Shown one piece after another: positions 55,571-64,000 of a DNA stretch of 64,000 nt (position 1 is its first letter; the number at the start of each line of letters is the position of its first letter). The stretch is taken from NCBI GenBank assembly GCA_017311315.1, contig CM029663.1, positions 38,886,622 to 38,950,621 of the forward strand. The letters are read 5' to 3'. Below the pieces are notes generated by a model. It ran no database searches, was not told where the DNA came from, and saw only the letters and a list, made by a program, of their open reading frames with translations. The position numbers and the translations under genes were made by a program. This stretch comes from Dendrocalamus latiflorus (taxonomy: Eukaryota > Streptophyta > Magnoliopsida > Poales > Poaceae).

Positions 55571-55770
55571 TGTTAGGTCCGAAATAGGACATGTGTAATG
55601 ACATAAGAGCCCCCAAGGGGAATACTCATGTGTAAGGGTATAACTGTACAAACACTCCCCATATGAATATATATGTGGCATACGCCACAGGGAAGGGGGG
55701 CTAAGCCATTCATTTTACTCAACTCTCCACTACCACACTCTCTCTCTCTGTTTGGTCTGTAACCACAACA
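55571..55770 (+). repeat. 3' LTR of element D (200 bp, with a 37-bp deletion)
   Basis: It starts TGTTAGGTCC; the first 37 bp of the 5' LTR are missing, deleted between two CTGTT repeats. Elsewhere I count four substitutions against the 5' LTR. Confidence 0.92.
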
Positions 55771-56979
55771 GAATACTTTCGAACCAAGAGGGAGGTCAGC
55801 GCCAAAGCAATGGATGGAGAAAAACAAGGAAGAACAAGCCCAAGGAGAAGCCATACAGTGGGAGGGCAAAAGGTGAGAGGTCCAAGAACTTAAAGCCCAT
55901 GTTTTGGATGAGGTTTCCAAGTCCAATTCGGAATTTCCTCAAGCCCAACTGAAATCAAACTCAGAATCAACTCAGAACCCAATTCGGCTTCGGTTCGGGA
56001 CAGCCAGACAGGCATGTAATAAAATGGCCATAACTTTCACAAATGGAGTCCGATTTAGGTGTTCTTATGCTTGTTGGAAAGCGTATTCCAAGGTCCATCA
56101 AATGGGAAGGTCACCGCTTCAGAAACCTTTTGGTCATGTCGCAATCACCAGAACAATCCGACGCTGATTCAGCCTGACAGGACCGATTTTCAACATGCAT
56201 AGAATTTGCATCCAGAGTCCATTTTGGATGGGTGAGTACTTCATGGAAAGATTATCAAGTCTATTTTCTAATGGATCTAACCCATTCTTCAAATTCCTTC
56301 TGAGGCGGCCACAATCATCAAAAGAGTCCACATTGGTTTCTGAGATTGAGTCAAAACGGTGCTGCGCCACCTCCACTTGGGCCCATGGGCCTTGTAACCC
56401 TAGAGGTGTGCGCCTTGGCTACCAACCCTGGTCGTCTCCCTATATAAGAGCCACTGTCTCCCTATGCTAGGACTTGGATTTCGTTTGATTAGTTTTTCCA
56501 TGATGAAAACTTTTGTTCTTCGCTTGTGTCGACTAGACCAACCGTAAAGAACCTCTGCGGAATCCCACCTTTTTGAACTCAATTTATATATTTGCAATTT
56601 TAGATTGCTTGTTATCTTGTTCTTGTGTGTTCTTCGGTTGCATGCAGGAATAAACCTTCGTGGTCAGGTGAACCGCGTTCTTGGCACGGTTGATAACGAC
56701 TTGGATGTGATTCAGCGATTGCTAAGGCGCAAGCGACGTCGTACGGTTGTAGTCAGATTGCAAGAGTCACCTCCACCAAAATCAATAGTTATCATCCTAT
56801 TGGAAGATCGGAACCCCATTGCCTCATCATTTGGATTTTTACATGCGTGCAAGAGGCATTGATTTGGAAAGGAATTCATTGATTTAGTATGCTGAATCAA
56901 ACATGGATGGAAAGTCTTAATCATAGATGGAAATTCTCAATTATGGAGCCTGGGCACCATGGTACTCCTATTATTTATA

Positions 56980-56981
<2 letters not shown>

Positions 56982-57031
<50 letters not shown>
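56982..57031. repeat. (CA)n(TA)n microsatellite
   Basis: About 14 CA then 10 TA units in the right arm of CACTA-2. Confidence 0.95.
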
Positions 57032-57429
57032 TGATGCAATGTAGAAAGCTAGTCTCAAAAGATGAAATAGTAAAGTTTAGTATGGCTTATATATGCTCAT
57101 TTGAAAGGTTTCGATGAGATCTACAACTTTGCAGTTGAGGCGAACCCCAAATTCCGAAGGGAAGATCGAAACTTTTGGCAAAACAGAAACTGAAAACTTG
57201 CAACGCAAATTTGAGCCTAAAGATGGCTGATTTTGGGGTTCTTAGAGGGTGACCAGCACAAGTGGGTCATTGTTTTGAATCAAGCTCATTGTTAGCTTTG
57301 CAATGAGTACTAGAACATCAAAAATGGACACCGTATGTAAAAGTTATGCCTATTTTACTAAAGGTGTCTCGGAACAAAATCTGCTCGGACTCAGGCAGGA
57401 GATTATGAAATTTTAGAGGATTGCGAGGC

Positions 57430-57772
57430 AGGAAACATATCACAAATAGTTTTTAAAACAAACCATCTATAAAGTATCACAGACGATTTAAATAAAAAAT
57501 CGTCTATGATATTGCCATATGATATTAGTGATATTGCCATATGATATTTGCCAATATCACATATAGTTCTTAGTAAGAACAGTTTGTGATACTTCACAGA
57601 CGGTGCTCACCATGAACTGTCTGTGATATTATCTCTTCACAAACGGTTTTTAGCACTAGCAGCAACACGGATGGTCTTTAAACCTAAACCATCTGTGATT
57701 GCATTTAACACTGGCGGTTTTTGGTGAACTGTCTGTGATGAGGCGTCTAATATATGCGTTTTTGTAGTAGTG
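57430..57772. repeat. Right subterminal repeats and terminus of CACTA-2
   Basis: Repeats of TCACAGACGGTT and relatives in both orientations, ending TTTTTGTAGTAGTG. Confidence 0.82.
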
Positions 57773-57775
57773 AGA

Positions 57776-58828
57776 ATTGTACACAAATTTTGTCCTTGTT
57801 CATTTGATCATAATTAGTCTCACTCTAGTAGTGAATCATATATTATGAATCCTATATCCATTCATTAGAATTGTTTTCTTCTTTGAGTGGCATAGGTGTT
57901 ATTTGGGTTGGGTTGAGCTTGGCCTATTTTAAGCCCAAGGTACCCTAGACTTGTAGCATGCAAAATGGCTAACGGGACAAGCCTAAGCCATTCACCAGCA
58001 GATTAGCCAGAGTGGACGAGTATGGGTTTCTTGGGCTTTTCTGGTCCCTAAATAGGTCAATGCCTCCATCAACATGAAGTTACACCTACGAACTAGATAT
58101 AAAATGCCAAAATCAAAGAACCCTAGCTAACTCTTCTCCTGCCCACTCGAGGGAGGTGACCAACTCCTCAACCCCGCCCTACTTGCCCCATCCTCAAGAC
58201 AATGATCTCCCTACGAGGTTGGATTGTACAAAAATTTTCAGAATTGATGGTTGCTTCTTTCTTCGGCTAACCATCACCTAAACGCTCCCCATAAGCAACA
58301 TTAGTTGAATCCAACAAACCAGCCAAACATGCTGATGGATTCTTCATATGGTTTGCTAAAAAGCCATGATGCTTTCCAAAGAAGCTTGTCCCTCAAATAA
58401 GCTATGGGCTTCTTAGACAAGCTAGAGCTAGCGCCTTCCCCAAACATGCCCATATATAATCCAGTGTGAAAATTGTTATTACAAACTCACTAGTAAAATT
58501 ATGTAACAGGAGGTGATTCTATGCCTCACCCAATAGTGAATTGCATAAATATTAAAGCATGAATCAATAGTGGATGAGTGCTACTTACTCCTTTGAAGTA
58601 CTTTAGGATTTGTGCAAACCTATTAGAGGGAAAAGCATGGAAGCCCTACTTGTATGTAAAAATATTATGAACCCAACCACAAGTCTCTAATATTTGTCTA
58701 AATGTGAGTTAGAACTTTCTTGTCTAGTGTTTTGTTGTTACCTATGATCTCGTGGTTACACTATTTTCCATTTGAGCCCATCTTAAGACGCATAAATATG
58801 CCCAAAGGTCAACTAGTGGGATTTGGGA
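57776..58828. other. A+T-rich intergenic DNA
   Basis: I see no gene, repeat or RNA that I can support. Confidence 0.5.
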
Positions 58829-58830
58829 TC

Positions 58831-59121
58831 AGGGTTGTTTGGTTGATGGCCCAAATGAGCCAAGCAAATTTTTAGCATAGCCAAAACTTGGGCAAAAATA
58901 TTGGCATAGAAAATGTTGTTTGGATCACGACCAAGCCAAATTTTGGTGTGACCGATTTCCTTACCCTCGGATTGCTCATATGTGATATTGGATTTCATTG
59001 ATGTTACCAAATTTTTGTGGGCATTACCAAATTTTTGTAGCAAACCAAACAACAAACAATTTTCATTGGCATTACCAATATTTGGTTTAGTTTGCAAGGG
59101 TAGCAATCCAAATAGGTTATT
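58831..59121. mobile_element. Candidate MITE (hAT-like composition)
   Basis: The left edge GGTTGTTTGGTTGATGGC and interior GTAGCAAACCAAACAACA are inverted relatives. A second pair (ATATTGGCATAGAAAATGTTG and the complement of ATTGGCATTACCAATA) lies inside. Repeated CCAAATTTTGG-like words recall hAT-type MITEs of grasses. The exact ends and duplication are not clear. Confidence 0.42.
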
Positions 59122-60160
59122 TTCGATTTGGTTTGGCTCAAATTGGCTCCAATATTCATATTTGCACACTATGACTCTTGTTGCATGGTTACTATGCAAA
59201 CTAAACAAATAACTTTAAAAGGAATTGCAAAGTAAACACACAGCTAACTTGGGAACAATCTTAAAAAAAATGACCATATATGGTTTGAAGCACCATACAA
59301 TTTTAAAAAACATGACCATATATGGTTTGAAGCACCATCCAACTACTACCATGGCCCTTTGACACACGTACCAAATTTTATCAAAATATATCAACACATC
59401 ACATGTTAAACACATGCAATGAACCGCACCTGTGCCTCTCCTTTCTCTTCTCATTGTTATCCAATTTTTTGGGTTACAATGCAATGGATTGGAGGGGATA
59501 TGAGGAATATTGTATAGCCTAGGTTTTATTTAGGGTGGTGGGATAGAAGAAAGTGAAAAAGTGTCTGATTTGCTTGTGAAGAGACATCTATTCTGGGCGT
59601 TCAATTACTTGCGTATGGGACCCATGTAGCAGAACATTTCTCTCACCAAGATGTGCATGACAATTTTTGTCTTTCTACTCAAAAAGCATTTAAGGTCAGT
59701 GGTTAGTCTTAGATTCCACCATCAAAATAGCTAACAGTGTTTAATGATGATGGCAAACCTTTTTTTTTTTGCATTTTCGATGGTAAATACAATAGGCAAA
59801 GTAAGGTAGTAGATGCAAAATATGGTAACATTATCACGACAAATACAAAAAATCCATATTATATATCTATGCATTGGGTATACCTACTCAATGTTGGGTG
59901 GGGAATTGGTTGCAAGAACAATCGAAAATAACCTACGATACTACATACTCCCACCTTCCAATATACCCTTTTCCATATGTAAAAGGAGTATATATATAAA
60001 AATTATGCTATAAAAAGTAGACTTTGATGAAATTTTTCATGGAACAAATTTTAGAGTATCTTATAATCATTATTAGAGTATGCTTAAAAGGTTAAAGAGG
60101 TATAAGTTATTTGTTTACGTGGTATATGATAAGTAGAAGTATGTACTCCCAGGAGTATGG
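59122..60160. other. A+T-rich intergenic DNA
   Basis: A near-duplicate of a 24-bp segment (ATGACCATATATGGTTTGAAGCACC at 59269 and 59312) is the only structure seen; open frames here are short and lack motifs. Confidence 0.5.
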
Positions 60161-60162
60161 AC

Positions 60163-60164
<2 letters not shown>

Positions 60165-60243
<79 letters not shown>
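60165..60243. repeat. (TA)n microsatellite
   Basis: About 39 uninterrupted TA units. Confidence 0.97.
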
Positions 60244-60244
<1 letters not shown>

Positions 60245-60648
60245 GTAAATTACACGAGGATCATGGATGCCTAGGCATCCACATCATGAACTATCCGATA
60301 CATGTGTAGTTACTCCCACCCGTGATATACCACCTAAACAAATTTAACACACTCTTTTATCATCTTAGATATACTTATATACTAAGTCTAAGATACTCCA
60401 ATGACAGCCACATGAAAAACTTGCAAGAGAGCACATAGTTTTTAACATATTTTGCTAATGCCTTTATATTCATTCATAAAAAGGAGTACATTAAAAAGTG
60501 TACATTCCACCTTAAAAAATTCATACCACCTAAATGGTCTCATGTACTCATATGCTATACGTACATACCCTTCGTTGCATGAGATACTCCCTACTTTGCG
60601 AGACATGGCATAGGAAGTAACTACACCAGGGAGTAGAAAAAGGCTTCA

Positions 60649-60687
60649 TACACACACACACACACATACATACATACATACATATAT
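60649..60687. repeat. (CA)n(CATA)n microsatellite
   Basis: Short CA run followed by CATA units. Confidence 0.93.
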
Positions 60688-60860
60688 CCTAAGCATAGAA
60701 TAACTCATTTTACACTCCAACCAGTTCCCCACACCCTAACCAAGCCTATCCACCACTAGGCGACGCGATCCGCCTTTCTCCAGACACTCGTGCTATTTAC
60801 AGGGCATGAACCCACGACCCGCCTATGCCCACCCACTCGCGGTTCGTCTGGCCTAAATTC

Positions 60861-61740
60861 ATATGTATCTGGACATAAATGTGGTATCCTTTTTTTACTT
60901 TCACCATCACATGGCTAGTATGTGCCACAGCAAGTGTGTCAGTACACTATAACAACGTATCCAGTAAATTCATCAGTACGGTATAAGCAGTTTCATTTGG
61001 CCGTAAAATGATATGTATCTAGACATAATTGTGGATTCCAATTTTACTGCCGTTATCACATGGCCAGCATGTGCCACAGCTAGGTGTGGTAGTAAACTCT
61101 AATGACACATCTAGTAAATTTATGAGTACATTGTAAGCAGTTTCGTATGGCTGTAAAATGTATACATCTGGACGTAATTGTGGATTCCAATTTTACTACC
61201 GCCATCACCTAGCCAACATGCACCACTGCTAGGTATGGCAATAAGCTCTAACAACATGTTAAGTAAATTTGTCTGTACATTGAAAGCAGTTTCATCTGGC
61301 CATAAAATGGTATGTATCTAGACGTAATTGTGGATTCAATTTTACTGCCACCGCCACATGACCAGCATGTGCCACATCTACGTGTGGCAATAAACTCTAG
61401 TGATGCATCAAGTAAATTTATCAGTATTGAAACAATTTCATCTGGCTGTAAAATAGTATTTATCTGGTCATAAATGTATTTCTATTTTTAGTGTCGACTC
61501 TTACGAGTCGTTGGATCTTGCGCTCCATCTTCGCTATAAGTTGGTATGTATCTTGTCCTAAATGTGATTTCCATTTTTACTACCACCATCACATGGCTAG
61601 CATGTGCCACGAGCCCACGACTAGGTGTGGCAGTACACTACAATGACGCGTCCAGTAAATTTATCGGTATAGTAACTATGGTTTCATCTAGTTATAAAAT
61701 GGAATGTATCTTTCATTTTTACTGCCACCATCACATAGTG
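60861..61740 (+). repeat. Tandem repeat with a unit of about 150 bp (about 5.5 copies)
   Basis: Units start near ATATGTATCTGGACATAA at 60861, 61011, 61160, 61310 and 61456, then a partial unit and further copies at 61544 and 61702. Each has CATCACATGGCYAGCATGTGCCAC and AGTAAATTTATCAGTA blocks. Units differ by about 15-25 percent, so the array is old. I do not recognise it as a known centromeric satellite. Confidence 0.8.
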
Positions 61741-63016
61741 GTGGTGTTGGCACAGGAGATAGCAGAGGTGCAGTGGTAGAAAAAATGCACGACATGAGCA
61801 ATGGTGATCAATTACTGCTGATTGGTGGGCTCCCACGCCAGCATGGTGGAAAGCCTCAAGCCATTTTACCATGGATTCCATGCGGCAGGGCATCATACCT
61901 CCTAACCTTTGGATTGCATTAAGATGCGTGTGTTCCATTGGATATGACAATTAACAGGTAAACCCACTAGCTATTGTTGATATAGAAAGTAGAAAAACTT
62001 GTTTTTTTGCTGCTATATTAAGGCGCCATTAATTACTGTAGCTAGTGGCCCTTGATTCAACATCGCGGCATGGTGAATTAGGTATGTGCATAATTGTGTC
62101 AACCATTTCATTAGGAATGGAAAGAACATAGAAATAACATTCCATGTCTGTAGTTTTGTACGTATGGTATATGTGCATATGGGTATATACTCCCATGATT
62201 TTTTATAGACCAGAGTATGCTTGAATTTGATTTTGGTTTGACAATTATTAGTGAAGGAAATTCAAAAGGTGTGTGAGACAATAGGTTTTCCATGCAGCTA
62301 TTTTGTCAAACTGAAATGACTTTGTTTTGTTAATCCTTAATATCAATGCATATTTATCTTCAAACCTTTTATGCGAATGTCAATTGGTAGGATCTACACG
62401 GATCGATGCAACCTAAACCTTTTATGAGTATGAAAAGATATCCACATCATCAAACATAGCTAATTTGGGATGATAGCTTGTGGCCAGCTGGATAGACGTG
62501 TAGTGTGCACTGAGCCACCCATGGTTTAAGTTCTTGAATTAGAGCTAGTGTCTACCATATTTAGGAGTTCACACGCATGCATGTTCAACCATAAAATGTG
62601 TATTCGTGCTTTGAGAGGCCTTGGGTGCTTCCAATAATTTCCAAGTGTGTGTAGTGGGTGCATGCAATTATGTGTTCATGTGCACGATGTGAGTGTGGTG
62701 TGTGTTGTATCTGTTAAGATAGGGATTTTTGCAAAAACCCACTACTATGAGCAAGTGAGTTTTTGCAAAAATACCAAAAGAATAAAATTTTGAAATTGTG
62801 AGGTATGGATTACGCATATTACGATATCAAGGAGTGGCTGTGATGGTGAGGTATGTACATTGCTCATACCCTCAGTATAATAGGAAATCCAAATTAGCTG
62901 AAAGTATTTGATTTCTAGAGGTTTGGGTATGTACTATCACGACTTTCTTTGTTAAAAAGTAGGCTTGAGTTTCAGTTCACATACGCAATAAGTAGTGAAA
63001 GAAATTCAAACAATAT
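61741..63016. other. A+T-rich intergenic DNA
   Basis: No supported gene. Near 62728-62773 TTTTTGCAAAAA words occur twice around CCCACTACTATGAGC. Confidence 0.5.
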
Positions 63017-63021
63017 GTTAC

Positions 63022-63316
63022 TGTTGTGGTTACAGACCAAACAGAGAGAGAAGGGGACTAGTAGAACAGAAAGAGGAGAGCCAAATATGTGAGCGAGTGG
63101 GTAAGAATGAGAGGATGTCCCCCTTTTGCCCCTCCTGGGGGTTCATATATATGAGTGGGGTAGAATGGGAAATCCCCATTCTACCCCTTAGTACTTACAA
63201 GGGATGAGGGTACATTGGTATATTTACACTGGTATATTCATCTACACTATTGGGCCTATTACATGTTGGACTAGTTGCACGGCCCAGTCACGTGGGGTTG
63301 GGCCACCCCCACAACA
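63022..63316 (-). repeat. 3' LTR of element E (295 bp)
   Basis: It starts TGTTGTGGTTACAGACCAAA, shared with A, and ends CCCCCACAACA. The middle differs from A and contains TTCATATATATGAG. Confidence 0.85.
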
Positions 63317-63664
63317 GTACTCCCTCGACAGCAAGCGTTGAGGTCCCGATGGGCGAGCTGACGTGATCAACCACCCAGCCCCCCGTTCCCCAACAGCAAG
63401 CGCGAGGGTGCCGAGTGGTGAGCCGATGCAACTGGTAGCTTGCAGACCCCAGAGGCAATGCCTTCAAAAACAGTGCCCGCAGAGAGCGGGCACTTGCGGC
63501 GTAGGCCGAGGGCGATACGCGCGCGGAGGCAGGGAGGCGGAGCCGCCGTTCCCCTACCTTCAAAAACACGCGACGCACTCCCTGGTGCGACACGCGCGAG
63601 GGCGCGATATCCTAGTGGTGCATCGCTAAAGCGATGCACTCCCTGGTGTTTCAGCCATCGTGCA
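63317..63664 (-). other. Internal region of E between LTR and array
   Basis: G+C-rich, with AGCAAGCG and GTACTCCCTCGACAGC beside the LTR; no ORF supported. Confidence 0.45.
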
Positions 63665-64000
63665 GTTTTTTATACTCCGTAGAGTGCGTGGGATCAACAT
63701 CCACGTCTTATTTATACTCCGGAGAGTACGCATAAGGACAATGTCCATGCGTGCGCGGCATGCACGCCTTGTTTATACTCCGTAGAGTACGCAGGGACAA
63801 CATCTGCGTCTTATTTATACTCCGTAGAGTGCGTGGGATCAACATCCACGTCTTATTTATACTCCGGAGAGTACGCATAAGGACAATGTCCATGCGTGCG
63901 TGGCATCCGCGTCTTGTTTATACTCCGTAGAGTGCGCAGGGACAACATCCGCGTCTTATTTATACTCCGTAGAGTGCGTGCGGAGGTGGACCTCGCGCTA
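63665..64000 (-). repeat. Array R2 of E: 145-bp higher-order repeat
   Basis: TATACTCCGTAGAGTGCGTG recurs at 63671 and 63816 with related sub-blocks (TATACTCCGGAGAGTACGCA), matching A's array at 14763-15090. It runs off the window. Confidence 0.85.

Larger units (their letters stand above)
44595..55770 (+). mobile_element. Element D: complete Tat-like non-autonomous Ty3/gypsy element (11,176 bp)
   Basis: D is flanked by the perfect duplication GAATA (44590-44594, 55771-55775) and by LTRs of 237 and 200 bp. Order: 5' LTR, tRNA-Asp-like primer site, gag-protease (44884-47261), arrays R1, R2 and R3a (47472-49500), antisense gene (53186-50024), conserved 3' block, array R3b (53840-54395), hairpin (54656-54767), polypurine region and 3' LTR. 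RT, RNase H and integrase are absent, as in A. The target lies inside an H-type solo LTR, whose sequence continues cleanly on both sides. Confidence 0.92.
44437..56829 (+). repeat. Solo LTR of the H family, split by element D
   Basis: The two parts, 44437-44594 and 55776-56829, join to 1212 bp beginning TGATGTGACC and ending CCTCATCA, like H. The duplication TTTGG is perfect (44432-44436, 56830-56834). No internal sequence adjoins, so it is a solo LTR inside CACTA-2. A TATATAA box is at 56441-56447, clearer than in H's own LTRs. Confidence 0.88.
43221..57772. mobile_element. CACTA-2: non-coding CACTA element carrying a nested solo LTR and element D
   Basis: The left end is CACTACTACAGATAGG, the right end TTTTTGTAGTAGTG, and the 3-bp duplication AGA is present at 43218-43220 and 57773-57775. 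Subterminal repeats of the CACAGACGGTTT kind occupy 43240-43560, 44230-44330 and 57430-57755. Removing the solo LTR with D leaves about 2.15 kb with no coding frame, so it is a non-autonomous element. A 45-bp direct duplication lies at 43749-43838. Confidence 0.87.
63022..64000 (-). mobile_element. Element E: 3' end of a fourth Tat-like element, rest off the window
   Basis: A 295-bp LTR is followed by internal sequence without ORF support and then the R2-type array. Flank bases GTTAC (63017-63021) should recur at the unseen far end. Sharing the LTR ends and R2 array places it in the A/D family, as a separate subfamily with a longer LTR. Confidence 0.78.

Noticed and set aside
60861..61740. 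Identification as a known centromeric satellite (CentO or CentC)
   Set aside because: Only unit length is similar; the sequence does not resemble those satellites as I remember them.
61704..61922. Small frames on both strands near 61.7-61.9 kb
   Set aside because: No motif, no conserved start context, and partly inside the 150-bp repeat.

Overview
The window looks like repeat-dense, heterochromatic DNA from a grass (Poaceae). I base this on Ty3/gypsy elements of the CRM, Tekay/Del and Tat-like types, a CACTA (En/Spm) transposon with TNP2-type coding sequence, and a PF04195-like 'putative gypsy type transposon' domain that I know mainly from grass genomes. Three CRM-type elements (the centromeric chromovirus clade) suggest a pericentromeric position, but this is an inference. 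I cannot fix the genus. I found no single-copy cellular gene, tRNA, rRNA or CRISPR array that I can support.

The left half (1-39.7 kb) is a nest resolved here by matching target-site duplications (TSDs). The oldest layer is J, a decayed chromodomain gypsy (37445-39720, +). G (Tekay/Del-like, +) sits beside or inside it and leaves its pol end and a long 3' LTR (28481-28886, 34614-37430). F (CRM-type, -, 3641-28480, continuing off the left edge) inserted into G. F was then cut by C (Tat-like, +, its 3' end at 1-3640), by solo LTR I2 (4257-5998) and by A (Tat-like, -, 8601-26173). A was cut in turn by B (a nearly complete CRM-type element, -, 16659-24413). C's 3' LTR was cut by solo LTR I1 (1168-3422). 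H (non-autonomous CRM-like, +, 28887-34608) inserted into G.

The right half (39.7-64 kb) holds a decayed CACTA element with TNP2 and TNPA-like fragments (39724-42606, -). A second, non-coding CACTA element (43221-57772) encloses a solo LTR of the H family (44437-56829), which encloses the complete Tat-like element D (44595-55770, +). Then come about 5.2 kb of A+T-rich intergenic DNA with a candidate MITE, a (TA)n tract and a roughly 150-bp tandem repeat, and finally E, a fourth Tat-like element entering from the right (63022 onward).

The most interesting system is the family represented by A, C, D and E. A and D carry gag and protease in sense but no reverse transcriptase, RNase H or integrase. 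In place of pol they have blocks of tandem repeats and a multi-exon gene in antisense orientation. That gene encodes a PF04195-like domain, an Ala-rich linker and a coiled coil. Three introns lie at the same places in A and D. Because the introns are antisense to the genomic RNA they would survive retrotransposition. Imperfect hairpins, arrays with 141-146-bp higher-order units full of TATA-like boxes, and 67-bp arrays surround this gene. All coding regions seen here carry stops or frameshifts, so these particular copies are probably dead.
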